Source: Pseudonocardia sp. TRM90224 (GTDB lineage Bacteria; Actinomycetota; Actinomycetes; Mycobacteriales; Pseudonocardiaceae). Taken from it: 53,240 nt of DNA. The first letter of the stretch is position 1. Each line of letters opens with the position of its first letter. Positions 35,976-46,160 of the stretch are shown piece by piece. A program made the translations under genes and the position numbers. The stretch spans positions 1 to 53,240 of the forward strand of contig NZ_JAJGSX010000048.1 of assembly GCF_021245725.1 (NCBI RefSeq). The letters are read 5' to 3'. The notes beneath the pieces were generated by a model, which saw only the letters and a program-made list of their open reading frames with translations, was not told the origin of the DNA and did no database searches.

Positions 35976-37159
35976 GCGGTGGTCTCCAGTCGTCGAGCGT
36001 TGGGTCGGTGGTGGGCCACCTGCTCCAGGTGCAGGACGGTCGCGGCCGGCGCCGGTCGCGCCTCGATCCGCCGCCACAGTTCGGTCGCCATCGCCCGCCG
36101 GCCGGGGTCGGCGAGCAGCGCGGCCACGGCGTCGCGAACCGCACCCGGGGCGGCACGTTCGACGGGCAGCGCGGTGCCGGCCCCGGTGCGGGCGACCCGC
36201 TCCGCGTTGAAGTGCTGGTCGGCGATGGCGGGCACGATCAGCTGCGGCACACCGCACGCCGCGGCGGTCATCGTCGTGCCGGCGCCGCCCTGGTGCACCA
36301 CCGCGGCGCAGTGCGGCAGCAGCAGGTGCAGCGCGAGCTCGCCGGCGCACACCCGGACGTTGGACGGCAGCGCGACGCCGGTGAGGTCGACGCCGCTGAG
36401 CGCCAGCACCACCTCCACGTCGAGCTCCGCGATCGCCCGCACCCCCGCGACCAGGTCGAACTCGACGTCCATGCCGATCGCGGCCATCAGCGTGCCGCGG
36501 GTGAGGCAGACGCGAGGGCGCTCGGGCGGGCGGCGCAGCCAGCCGGGCAGCACCGCGGCGCCGTTGTAGGGGACGAACCGCGTCGGCACGGACGCCACCG
36601 GCAGCGGCACCTGCATCGGCGGCGGGCAGGGGTCGAGGGTGAGCGTGCCGTCGAGCTCCACGGCCGCCGGGTCCATCCCGAGCCCGTCCACCAGCGGACC
36701 GAGCACCGCGTCGGTGTCGAGCCGCAGCCGGGTGCCGTGGTCGGGCCCCCACAGCAGCCGCACGCTCGGCACCCGCATCGCCGCCGCCGCAACGGCGGCC
36801 GCGAGGTTGCCCGGCTCGTGCAGCACCAGGTCGGGGCGGTGGAACCGGCCGAACTCGACGAGCTCCGGCAGCATCGCCTCCGCGTACCGGAACGCGACCC
36901 CGCCGGCAGTGATGGTCGGCGGCAGCCCCTCTACACCGTGATCGTCCGAGATCGGCCCGACCTGGCCTGCGGCCACCGCGGCGAAGTCGAGGAGCCGGCC
37001 CACCGGGACCGCCGGCAGGCCGGCGCCGGTGATCACGTCGACGAGGTCGGGCGGGCCGGCGACCACGACGTCGTGCCCGGCCGCGCGCAGCGCCCACGCC
37101 AGCGGGACCAGCGGGTACAGGTGCGACCGCCAGCCCCACGTGACGACGAGGACCCTCAC
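35972..37159 (-). CDS. GT-B glycosyltransferase (GT1/UGT-like)
   Basis: 395 residues. N-terminal acceptor domain starts VRVLVVTWGWRSHLYPLVPL; the C-terminal donor domain has VVHQGGAGTTMTAAACGVPQ, then PAIADQHFNAERVARTGAG, the sugar-nucleotide site of antibiotic and macrolide glycosyltransferases. It likely attaches a sugar to the cluster product. No deoxysugar genes are in the window, so the donor would be a common UDP- or dTDP-sugar or be made elsewhere. GTG 37159 overlaps the aminotransferase stop and gives the proper N-terminal strand. Confidence 0.9.
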   Translation of the reverse strand: MRVLVVTWGWRSHLYPLVPLAWALRAAGHDVVVAGPPDLVDVITGAGLPAVPVGRLLDFAAVAAGQVGPISDDHGVEGLPPTITAGGVAFRYAEAMLPELVEFGRFHRPDLVLHEPGNLAAAVAAAAMRVPSVRLLWGPDHGTRLRLDTDAVLGPLVDGLGMDPAAVELDGTLTLDPCPPPMQVPLPVASVPTRFVPYNGAAVLPGWLRRPPERPRVCLTRGTLMAAIGMDVEFDLVAGVRAIAELDVEVVLALSGVDLTGVALPSNVRVCAGELALHLLLPHCAAVVHQGGAGTTMTAAACGVPQLIVPAIADQHFNAERVARTGAGTALPVERAAPGAVRDAVAALLADPGRRAMATELWRRIEARPAPAATVLHLEQVAHHRPNARRLETTA

Positions 37160-38169
37160 CGGGAGCCCGCCACGGCCAGCACCCGCGCGTTGTCCGCCGC
37201 GCTCCCGACCGTGAGGCGCACCCCCACGCCGGGGAAGCAGCGCACGAGGATCCCGGCGGCGGCGCAGCGGGCGGTGAACCCCTCGCTGTCCGGGCCGAGA
37301 GGCAGCCACAGGAAGTTCGTTTCGCTCGGGGCGACGGGCAGCCCGGCGGCGACGAGGTCGGCGCGCAGCCGGTCGCGGGTGTCGCGCAACTCGGCGGCGC
37401 GACGTGCGGCCGTCTCCTGCACGTCCGGTTCGAGGCACGCGATCGCCGCGGCCTGGGCGAGCCCGCCCGGGTAGAACAGGATGCTCGCCATCCGCACCGA
37501 GGTGGCGATCCGGGCCGGGACCACCGCGTAGCCGATCCGCAGCGCGGCCAGCCCGTGCGCCTTGGAGAAGGTGCGCACGACGCAGACGTTGTCGTGCGCG
37601 CCGCGCAGGGCCAGCCCGTCGGCCCAACCCGGATCGGCACAGCCCGGATCGCTGACGTAGTCGCGGTAGGCCTCGTCGATCACGACGACGACCTCGGCCG
37701 GGATCCGGGCCAGGAACTCGGTGACCTCGGCCTGCGTGAGCGCAGCCGCAGTGGGGTTGTTCGGGTTGCAGAGCAGCACGCACCGGGTCCGCTCGGTGAC
37801 GGCGGCGGCCATCGCGTCGAGGTCGTGGGCGAGCCCGGCCAGCGGCACGGGCACCGACCGCGTGCGCGCATTGGCGATCATCAGCGGGTAGCCCTCGAAC
37901 GACAGCGCGGGGTGCACGACCTCGCTCCGGCCCGGGTCCAGCGCCTGGATCACCAGCTGCGTGAGCCCTGCGGATCCGGGCCCGAGCACCAGCTCGCCCT
38001 CCGGCACGTCGAGGTGCTTCGCCAGCGCCGTCCCGACGTCGGCCGCGCGGAAGTCGGGGTAGCGCTGCATCCTGGCCGCGGCCGACCGGACGGCGTCGAG
38101 CACGGCCGGCACCGGGCAGTACGGCGACTCGTTCATCGAGAGATCCGCGGTCGAAACGTCATCGGTCAT
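37156..38169 (-). CDS. HisC-like PLP aminotransferase (class I/II)
   Basis: 337 residues. LSMNESPYCPVPAVLDAV at the start, LCNPNNPTAAALTQAE, VVVIDEAYRDYV and the PLP lysine in VRTFSKAHGLAALRIGYAVV; the late TNFLWLPLG and GVGVRLTVGS contain the substrate-carboxylate Arg. It is related to histidinol-phosphate aminotransferase but stands in a biosynthetic operon with no his genes. It may turn a 2-oxo acid from the LeuCD branch into an amino acid or the reverse (inference). ATG 38169 (MTDDVSTADLS) has AAGGA upstream; first gene of operon C. Confidence 0.9.
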   Translation of the reverse strand: MTDDVSTADLSMNESPYCPVPAVLDAVRSAAARMQRYPDFRAADVGTALAKHLDVPEGELVLGPGSAGLTQLVIQALDPGRSEVVHPALSFEGYPLMIANARTRSVPVPLAGLAHDLDAMAAAVTERTRCVLLCNPNNPTAAALTQAEVTEFLARIPAEVVVVIDEAYRDYVSDPGCADPGWADGLALRGAHDNVCVVRTFSKAHGLAALRIGYAVVPARIATSVRMASILFYPGGLAQAAAIACLEPDVQETAARRAAELRDTRDRLRADLVAAGLPVAPSETNFLWLPLGPDSEGFTARCAAAGILVRCFPGVGVRLTVGSAADNARVLAVAGSR

Positions 38170-38249
38170 GCCTGAAGTCCTTTCCTTGCGTCGAGGCTGA
38201 TCCGCGGAGTATTGATGGGACACCCCGTCACAACGACGTCGAAACGAGC
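38170..38249. promoter_or_regulatory. Divergent promoter region of operon C and the TauD-like gene
   Basis: 80 bases separate the two divergent starts. On the minus strand TTGTGA (about 38230) is followed ~16-17 bases later by a TACT-containing segment (CAATACTCC), a passable -35/-10 pair. Both genes must draw on this short interval, suggesting shared regulation. Confidence 0.35.
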
Positions 38250-39119
38250 GTGATGCATTTGTCGACCATTGCCCGGATCACTGTCGAACCCGCCGCGGGC
38301 GCCCTCGGAGCCACCATCGAAGGGGTCGATCTCGAAACGCTGACCGACAGCGGGTTCCGCGAGATCAAGCAAGCCCTGCTCGATCATCTGGTGATCTTCA
38401 TCGCCGGTCAGGAACACGTTTCCCCGGAGGCGCACATCGCTTTCGGGGCGCGGCTCGGTCAGGTCGTGCCGCATTCCCACCTGCCACGACTGGAGGGCTA
38501 TCCGGACATCGTGGTGATCAACTCGGAGGACGGCGGCAAGGTCGACGTCTGGCACACCGACATCACCTACGACCCGACCCCGCCGCTGGCCTCGGTCCTG
38601 CGGCTGGTCCGGCTGCCGCGCCGGGGCGGCGACACGATGTGGAGCAACCAGTACCTCGCCTACGAGCAACTGTCCGCACCCATCCGCGATCTGCTCGACG
38701 GGTTGACCGCCGTGCACAGCCAGCCCGGCAGCGAATCGACGAGGCGGGCCGAGCACCCGGCGGTGCGGGTGCACCCGGAAACCGGCCGAAAAGCGTTGTA
38801 CGTCAACAGGTTGTTCACCTCACACATACCGCAGCTGAGCCGCGGGGAAAGTGATGCACTGCTCGAATACCTCTTCGCATTCGCCGAGCGGCCCGAACTC
38901 ACGTGCCGCCACCGGTGGCAGGCCGGCGACATCGCGGTGTGGGACAACCGGGTCACCCAGCACTACGCGCTCAACGATTACCGGGAACCGCGGGTCGGGC
39001 ATCGGGTGACCGTTTTCGGGGACGACCTGAACGGCGGCCCGCCACGCTGGCCGGACTACCGGCCGTTGCCGGGGCAGCGGTACTGGCCGGCCCGGGTCAA
39101 CGCGCGCGAACAGTACTGA
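38250..39119 (+). CDS. TauD/TfdA-type Fe(II)/2-oxoglutarate dioxygenase
   Basis: 289 residues. Iron ligands are the HxD in VWHTDITYDPTPP and the distal His in DNRVTQHYALNDY, with the 2-oxoglutarate Arg in RVGHRVTVFGDD; GALGATIEGVDL is the usual N-terminal strand. It hydroxylates or desaturates an unactivated carbon and is probably a tailoring enzyme of the cluster. Start GTG 38250 or ATG 38253. It stands alone on the plus strand between the minus-strand operons B and C and ends 30 bases from the end of the cyclase gene. Confidence 0.92.
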   Translation: MMHLSTIARITVEPAAGALGATIEGVDLETLTDSGFREIKQALLDHLVIFIAGQEHVSPEAHIAFGARLGQVVPHSHLPRLEGYPDIVVINSEDGGKVDVWHTDITYDPTPPLASVLRLVRLPRRGGDTMWSNQYLAYEQLSAPIRDLLDGLTAVHSQPGSESTRRAEHPAVRVHPETGRKALYVNRLFTSHIPQLSRGESDALLEYLFAFAERPELTCRHRWQAGDIAVWDNRVTQHYALNDYREPRVGHRVTVFGDDLNGGPPRWPDYRPLPGQRYWPARVNAREQY

Positions 39120-39149
39120 ACGAACTGACGGCCGGGGGCCCGCGCGTGC

Positions 39150-40856
39150 TCACGCCGGGCCTCCGTCCACCGCCGACCGGTACGCGCCGAGCGCCCGGAT
39201 CGCCGACCCGCGGGTGATCGCACCGTTCGGGTAGTGCATGTGGTGGCGGATGTAGGCGCACACCCGGCTCGCCGGCCAGTCGCCACCGGGGCGCTGGGCG
39301 TCGACCAGCCAGTCGATCCCCCGCCGGATCGACTGCGACCCGGGCGCGACACCGGCCGCGAGCAGCGCCGACAGCGTCCACGCCGTCTCCTCGACGGTGC
39401 CGGGCGAGCCAGTGGAACCGGCGCCGTCGCCCCACGATCCGTCGGCGAGCTGGGTGTCGAGCAGCCAGCGCCGCGCGCGCTCGGCGACCGGCCCGCCGCC
39501 GCGCCCGGCCGTCGCGAGCGCGGTGAGCACCATCGCCGTGCCGGACGTGTGGTCGCGGTACCAGAGGTTCTCGAACGTGCCGTCGGTCGCCTGCTGCGTC
39601 TGCAGCCAGTCCAGCGCCGAGCGCACGGCGTCGTCGTCGGGCCGGTGGCCCGCCTCCAGCAGGGCGACGACGCACTGGCTGGTGATCGCCGGGCACGGGC
39701 CGTCGTTGGCCAGCTTCGTGTTGCGCACCCACAGGCTCCAAGAGCCGCGCTTGTCCTGCCGGTCGACCAGCCAGTCGAGGCCGCTGCGCAGCACCGGGTC
39801 GCGCTCCCGGTCCGGGAAGCCGGCCAGCGCGGCAAGGATCTCCGCCGACTCCAGCGTCACCGGCCAGCCGTGCGCGCCGGAGAAGCTCCACCCACCCGGC
39901 GGGCAGGCCAGCACCGTGAAGGCATCGCGCTGCTGGGTGCGGTGGAAGAGGTCGCGGGTGCGGTCGAGCCGCTGGTCCAGGCCGTAGCCCGCCGCGAGCA
40001 GCCCGGTCGCGGCGAACGCCGAGCGCGTGAGATCCAGGTTGGACACCGCGTCCCAGGCGCCGTCGGGCCGCACGGAGCGGCGCAGGAACCCGACGATCGC
40101 GGTGACGATGCCGGGTGCCCGGCCGGCGCGCGCGAGCCCGAGGCACACGAGCGCGGCGGGCCACGGGTCCTCGCTGAACGCGCCGGTCCGCTGTTCGTGC
40201 TGGTGCACGGCGTCGAGCAGGCGCAGCGCGGTGGGCACGGCCAGCCGGTTGGTGAACCGGCGCACCCGGCCCGGCGGGTCGATCGCCGCCTGCATCAGCG
40301 CGAGCCCGAGGAACGGCGCGGTGCGGAACGAGATCCGCCTGCGGCGCACCGGGCCGGCCAGCACGACCTCGAGCGGGAGCCGGCGCAGGCTCGCCGCGGG
40401 CGCGAACCCCGCGAGCACCTGGAACTGCGCGCACAGGTGCGCAACAGCAAGATCGGTGACGGCGGCGACCCCGCCCAGCGCGGCCAGCCCCGCACGGCCG
40501 CGCTCGATCGCGGCCACGCTCCCGTCCGGCGCGACGATCTGCAGCGCGGCCACCGCGACCGAGGTCGCCACCGCCTCGCTGCCGGCGCCGACGACCCCGC
40601 CCCAGCCGCCGTCGTCGTGCTGGACCTCGCGCAGCCACCGCGCGCCGGCGGCGATCAGTGCCGCCGAACCGGCCGGGTCGGCGGCGTGCAGCGCGGTGAT
40701 CGCGCCGGCGGTGCCCAGCGTCGACGCCGGCGGGTCGTCACCGAACGCCCCGTCGGCCTGCTGCCGCCGGAACAACTCGTCGGCGCCCGCGGCGATGGCC
40801 GCGCGCACGCGCCCTTCACGCAGGCCGGGGTCGTCCAGGAGGGGTTCAGGCTTCAT
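39150..40856 (-). CDS. Oxidosqualene/squalene-hopene cyclase-like class II terpene cyclase with changed acid motif
   Basis: 568 residues, alpha-alpha barrel repeats with many QW-type pieces (VQHDDGGWGG, RSVRPDGAWDAV, RQDKRGSWSLW, QQATDGTFENLWY, TQLADGSWGDGAG). Segment 321-341 reads GGWSFSGAHGWPVTLESAEI, which aligns with the oxidosqualene cyclase stretch HGWPISDCTAEG: the catalytic Asp position is Leu335, Cys is Glu336 and Thr is Ser337. No DxDD of squalene-hopene cyclases is present at this site. About 60-150 residues shorter than SHC/OSC. It probably cyclises a prenyl or epoxy-prenyl chain; whether Glu336 serves as the acid is open. Its ATG overlaps the UbiA stop by 11 bases; last gene of operon B. 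Confidence 0.85.
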   Translation of the reverse strand: MKPEPLLDDPGLREGRVRAAIAAGADELFRRQQADGAFGDDPPASTLGTAGAITALHAADPAGSAALIAAGARWLREVQHDDGGWGGVVGAGSEAVATSVAVAALQIVAPDGSVAAIERGRAGLAALGGVAAVTDLAVAHLCAQFQVLAGFAPAASLRRLPLEVVLAGPVRRRRISFRTAPFLGLALMQAAIDPPGRVRRFTNRLAVPTALRLLDAVHQHEQRTGAFSEDPWPAALVCLGLARAGRAPGIVTAIVGFLRRSVRPDGAWDAVSNLDLTRSAFAATGLLAAGYGLDQRLDRTRDLFHRTQQRDAFTVLACPPGGWSFSGAHGWPVTLESAEILAALAGFPDRERDPVLRSGLDWLVDRQDKRGSWSLWVRNTKLANDGPCPAITSQCVVALLEAGHRPDDDAVRSALDWLQTQQATDGTFENLWYRDHTSGTAMVLTALATAGRGGGPVAERARRWLLDTQLADGSWGDGAGSTGSPGTVEETAWTLSALLAAGVAPGSQSIRRGIDWLVDAQRPGGDWPASRVCAYIRHHMHYPNGAITRGSAIRALGAYRSAVDGGPA

Positions 40857-41840
40857 CGCGGGCAGTCCTCTCCGGCCCGTCCAGCGGGCCCAGCTCGTAC
40901 CACGTCCGCATCCGGCGTTGGGTCCACCAGGTCAGCGCGACCATCGGCACCAGCAGCGCCACCGCGGGCACCGGCCCGATGCCGAGCCCGACGACGGCGG
41001 CCGCCAGCCCCAGCCGTTCGAGCACCAGCACCTCGTGCGCGCGCAGGGCGACCCGTGCGGGCAGCGCCGCACGCAGCCGCACCAGCGGCGCGAAGGCAAG
41101 AACACCGACGGCGGCCACTACCGCCAGTACGGCCAGGTGAGCGGGCTGCAGGCGGCCACCGACCGCGGCAGCTGCAACGGCGAGCCCGTAGAGCGCAACC
41201 GCCGTCCACACCCCGGCCGCGGTGCCGCGCTCCACCGGGAGCGTCCGGTAGCCGCCGGCCCGGTCGCCCACGACATCGCGCAACGTGCCGACCACATTGG
41301 ACGCGGTGTCGTGCAGGCAGAACGCGAGGGCGAACACCAGCACACGCCAGTCGAACGCGGGCACGATCGCGGCGCCGTAGAGGAGCGTGAGCGCGCCGAG
41401 CAGCCCGCGGACCAGGTTGCCGGCGAGGCCGTTCGCCTTGAGCCACCCGCTGTAGGCGAGCACACCCGCGACCGCCCCGGCGGCGATCAGGCCGGTCACC
41501 CAGCCGGCCGCGGTGGCGAGCGCGCCGACGGCGATCATCCCTGCGACCCCGCAGGTGAGCGCCGTTCGCGGGGCGAGGCGGCCGGACGGGATCGGCCGGT
41601 GCGCCTTGCCGATGGCGTCGAGGTTGCGGTCGAGGTAATCGCCCAGGTAGTGGGCGGCGAGCCAGCCGAGGGTGGGCGTCGCCCACGCGACGGCGAGCCA
41701 CCACGGCCGGTGCTCACCGGCGAGGCCCGCACCGGCCAGCCCGAGCAGCCCGACGTACCAGACCGTGTACGGCCGCCAGGTCTCCACATGGGCGAGCGCC
41801 GCGGTCATGACCCGACCCGCCCGAGACCCCGCCGGCGCCG

Positions 41841-41844
<4 letters not shown>
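40846..41844 (-). CDS. UbiA-family prenyltransferase
   Basis: 332 residues, about eight to nine membrane helices. First Asp-rich motif GDYLDRNLDAIGKAHRPIPS (Asp69, Asp72, Asp76; the usual Asn before them is Gly), second motif LRDVVGDRAGGYRTLPV. UbiA enzymes join a prenyl diphosphate to an aromatic or other nucleophilic acceptor in the membrane; some members are terpene cyclases. The polyprenyl synthase gene directly upstream should supply the donor. GTG 41844 overlaps that gene's stop by GTGA; an internal ATG at 41808 is an alternative start. Confidence 0.9.
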
Positions 41845-42841
<997 letters not shown>

Positions 42842-42845
<4 letters not shown>

Positions 42846-43822
42846 GAGCGGGCGGCGAGGTCGAGGACGACGAGGCCGTCGGCGCCGCGCAGGACGTCGG
42901 CGAGGGCGAGCCCCGCCGAGCCGGCGAGCTGCTCGAACTCGGCGACCGTCCGTTCCCGGCCACCCACGGTGACCAGCATGTTCAGGTCGAAGTGCGGGTT
43001 CTGGCCGGTCTGGAGCACCTCGACGACGAGCACCCGCGGCGCCGCGGCGGCGCAGTGGCCGAGGATGGTCCGGGCGGGCGCGTCGGGCCAGTCCGAGAGC
43101 ACGCGCGAGACCACCACGACGTCCGCCGCCTCGGGCAGCGGCTCGAAGAAGCTCGCGGCGACGAACCGGGCCCGCTCGGCCACCCCCATCTCGGTGAACG
43201 TCGACATGGCCGCGACCTGCGACGCCGAGCGGTCGACCAGCACCCCGCGCAGGTGGCCGTGCTTGGCGAGGACCTCGGCGAGCAGCCCACCGTTGCCGCC
43301 GCCGACGTCGAGCACCGTCGCGGCGCCGGCCCAGTCGACGAGCCGGGCGACCTGCGGTGCGGTGCGCCGCTGCTCGGCGCGCATCAACGCGTCGAAGTAC
43401 TCGCGCGCCGCAGGCGTCTCGTCCAGGTCCGCCCACAACGTGAGGCCGTGCACCGCGGCGTAGCCGGGCTCGCCGGTGCGCACGGAGTGCAACAGGCCGG
43501 CGTAGGCCATGTCCATGCGGAAGCCGAGGCCGTCGAGGTCGAGCCACTGCCGCCGTCCGATCGGCCCGCCGTCGCGCAGGAGCCGGCCGACGTCGGTCAG
43601 CTCGAAGTGCTCCGGCCGCGTCTCCGCCAGCACTCCCCTGCGGACGAGGTAGCGCAGCAGCTGCCCGAGCGCTGCCTGGTGCGTGCCCGTCGCGGCGGCC
43701 AGGTCGGCGAGCTCGTGCCGGCCCTCGTCGATCCGATCGGCCAGTCGCAACGTGGCGGCGACCCGGACGGCGAACGGACCGGCCAGGTCCGACATCTCGC
43801 GCAGCAGCTGCTCCGCCGTCAT
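42842..43822 (-). CDS. SAM-dependent O-methyltransferase (acetylserotonin-OMT-like)
   Basis: 326 residues. An N-terminal winged-helix dimerisation domain (about 1-90, LRYLVRRGVLAETRPEHFEL) precedes a class I methyltransferase fold with the SAM loop VLDVGGGNGGLLAEVL, then FVAASFFEPLPEAADVVVVS and LSDWPDAPARTIL. The family methylates hydroxyls on aromatic, polyketide, terpenoid and sugar groups. Start ATG 43822 overlaps the P450 stop; GGC-rich sequence gives no clear ribosome site, consistent with translational coupling. Confidence 0.9.
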
Positions 43823-45015
43823 GCCCACGCCACCGGGAACGCCTTGAGCCCGCAGTTGATCCGCTCGTGGCGCCACGGGAGCTCGTCGATCTCGACGGCC
43901 GGGCGCAGGTGCGGGAAGCGGCGCAGCAACGTCGCGATCGCGATCTCGACCTCCATCCGGCCGAGCGCGGCCCCGAGGCAGAAGTGCGAACCGGTGCCGA
44001 ACGTCAGGTGCTGGCCCCAGGGCCGGTCGAGGCGCAGCAGGTCCGGCTCCGGGAACTTCGCGGGATCGCGGTTCGCCGCCCACGGCAACGGCATCACGAC
44101 GTCGCCCGCCTGCAGCGCGACGCCGCCGAGCTCGACCGGCGCCACCACCGTCAGCTCGAAGAACGTCGGGCTGAGCGAGGTGAACCGGAGCAGCTCGTCG
44201 ACGGCGGGCGGGATGAGGCCGGGATCGGCGCGCAGGCGCTGCATCACGTCGGGGTGCTGGAACAGGGCCCGCATCCCGACGCTGATCGAGCTGATCTCAC
44301 GGCCACCGACGAGCACGGTGACGGCGAGCCCGATGATCTCCTCGTCGGTCAGCGAGGGGTCGTCGGCTTGCGCCTCCACCCACGCCGAGAGCAGGTCCGT
44401 GCCGGGTGCGGCCCGCTTCTCCGCGAGCCGGGCGCCGAGGTAGGCGCGCATCGCGCGGGTGGGGTCCGCGGTCTCGGTGACGGCATGGGTGTCCACGGCC
44501 ATCATCGCCGTGTCCCACTGGGCGAAGCGTTCGCGGTCGGCTGCGGGCACCCCGAGCAGCTCGCTGATCACGATCGCCGGGAGCGGCACGACGAGGTCCG
44601 CAACGAGGTCGCCGGGGCTGCCGCGCTCCACCATCGCGTCGAGCAGCTCGTCGGTGATCGCCTGGATGCGGGAGCGGAACGCCTCGATGCGGCGCGGGGT
44701 GAACGCGCGCGCCGCCAGCCGGCGCAGCCCGGCGTGCGCGGCGCCGTCCATGCCCAGGTTGCGGACCGGGCAGCCGTCCGTGACCTCGGCGCCGGTGTCG
44801 AAGGGGCCGCCGCTGCGCCGGAAGCGGACGTCGGTGAGCACCTCGCTCACCTCGTCGTAGCCGAGGACCAACCAGACCAGCCGCCCGCCGGGCAACCGGA
44901 CCCGACTCACCTTCTCGTGCTCCACCATCTGCAGCAGTTCATCCGGCAGATCCCCCCGGAAGACCTCGAACGGATAATCGCGGATCTCCCGCCGGACCGT
45001 TGCACCGCTGCTCAT
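43819..45015 (-). CDS. Cytochrome P450 lacking the I-helix Thr
   Basis: 398 residues. ExxR is in VDELLRFTS and the haem loop is FGTGSHFCLGAALGRME, so the haem site is intact. The I-helix reads TVLVGGREISSISVG: the usual (A/G)GxxT becomes GGREI, with Ile241 where the proton-relay Thr is expected and Ser at 242-243. P450s without this Thr can still be monooxygenases using substrate hydroxyls, or catalyse unusual chemistry. First gene of operon B; ATG 45015 has GGGGAAACGGGG upstream and a 547-base gap behind it that should hold the promoter. Confidence 0.9.
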   Translation of the reverse strand: MSSGATVRREIRDYPFEVFRGDLPDELLQMVEHEKVSRVRLPGGRLVWLVLGYDEVSEVLTDVRFRRSGGPFDTGAEVTDGCPVRNLGMDGAAHAGLRRLAARAFTPRRIEAFRSRIQAITDELLDAMVERGSPGDLVADLVVPLPAIVISELLGVPAADRERFAQWDTAMMAVDTHAVTETADPTRAMRAYLGARLAEKRAAPGTDLLSAWVEAQADDPSLTDEEIIGLAVTVLVGGREISSISVGMRALFQHPDVMQRLRADPGLIPPAVDELLRFTSLSPTFFELTVVAPVELGGVALQAGDVVMPLPWAANRDPAKFPEPDLLRLDRPWGQHLTFGTGSHFCLGAALGRMEVEIAIATLLRRFPHLRPAVEIDELPWRHERINCGLKAFPVAWA

Positions 45016-45562
45016 CGCACCCCGTTTCCCCGCAAATAGGTCATGCCCCGAATGCGCGCACGACACAAGTCGCACCGACACGACAGCCGCACCGATTGCG
45101 CGCATGCGGCGGACCGCACCCACGGAGCGCGCACCGAATGGACCGACGGCATCGGCGCGGATGCGCACACCACCGTCGCCTGCCCGAGCGCCATCGACCA
45201 ACGCTCTCGTATACCGCGCTGACCAGCACGAACACCGCACCCGAGCCGGCAGCTACACAGGCGCCCCTCTACACCTGACAACCAGCCGGCAGCGACTCAG
45301 CCGCGATCGAAGGAGCGCTCAAAGGCTCACGGTGATCGACGATCCCCCGAAGTTCGCCGTTCTGAATACCACCCTGCGGGCCCGACCCCGCAACTCTCTC
45401 CCCCGAGCGAATTGCGGGCTGCGCTCTGACCATCCGATCTTCGAACCATCGTGTCGAACGGCCTGTCCATGGACGCTAGCGAGGCCCGCGGATCCTGCGA
45501 ATCGGCCGAACGTGTGGTCCTGATTCACATTCCGTATCCCGCAGTGACATGTCGCGGACCGC
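45016..45562. promoter_or_regulatory. Upstream region of operon B; no gene seen
   Basis: I find no supportable gene here; short frames have non-actinomycete-like composition. It is less GC-rich than its surroundings. On the minus strand TTGTCA (about 45280) with TGTAGC 18 bases on, or the TATACG near 45215, could be promoter parts. As the only long untranscribed stretch in the cluster it is the likeliest place for pathway regulation, but neither element is strong. Confidence 0.3.
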
Positions 45563-46114
45563 TCACCACTGGTGCGCGACGTCCACAACGAGCCGGGGCG
45601 GGTCCTCGAGGTGCAGCACCCGGAACGGCAGGCGCGCGCGGACACCCAGGCCCACGGTGGTGTCCCCCTCCCACGAGTTCGCCCACGCCACCTGCCGGAA
45701 CGTCCGCCAACCCGTGACGTCGACCATCTCGGTGAGGTCGGCCGGGTGGTAGGTGACGTTCCACGCCTCGTCGTAGGCCGGGTTCCCGGCAACGACCACG
45801 AGGAACGCCCCGCCCCGCAGGGGCACCGGGTCACCGGTCGCGTCCGCGCTCACCTCGGGGACGTACTCGACGTAGTAGCGGCCCGCCGCCTGCACGTCGA
45901 ACACGAGGCGGTCGAAACAAGCCTGCTGCTCGCCCCGCACGTCCGTCACCGACGAACCGGTCCCGGCCGTCGCCCGGGCCGGGGCCGGGGCCGTCTTCAG
46001 CTCCGACCCCCACGTGATCCCGCAGTTGGGCTCCGCGGCGGCCGCGGCGCTGGCCGGGACGAGCGCCGCGACGGCAGCGACCACGAGCGCGATGCGGCAG
46101 AGCCTTCGTCCCAT
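45563..46114 (-). CDS. Secreted AMIN-like domain protein
   Basis: 183 residues. Signal peptide MGRRLCRIALVVAAVAALV to ASAAAAA. The mature part is beta-rich: TDVRGEQQACFDRLVFDVQ, YYVEYVPEVSADATGDPVPL, a long middle strand region and LPFRVLHLEDPPRLVVDVAH, the usual pattern of the AMIN-like proteins of actinomycetes, which probably bind cell-wall material outside the membrane. ATG 46114 is chosen because the preceding 12 codons spoil the signal peptide. The stop lies 548 bases before operon B starts, so it is unlikely to be part of the cluster. Confidence 0.8.
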   Translation of the reverse strand: MGRRLCRIALVVAAVAALVPASAAAAAEPNCGITWGSELKTAPAPARATAGTGSSVTDVRGEQQACFDRLVFDVQAAGRYYVEYVPEVSADATGDPVPLRGGAFLVVVAGNPAYDEAWNVTYHPADLTEMVDVTGWRTFRQVAWANSWEGDTTVGLGVRARLPFRVLHLEDPPRLVVDVAHQW

Positions 46115-46160
46115 GATCACAAGACGCACGTCCCTGCCCGAAGTTGCCACCGGGAGTCCG

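Noticed and set aside
45012..45281. 89-residue minus-strand frame in the operon B upstream region
   Set aside because: Odd composition rich in Cys, Arg and Ser with no motif, and its end overlaps the P450 start in another frame.
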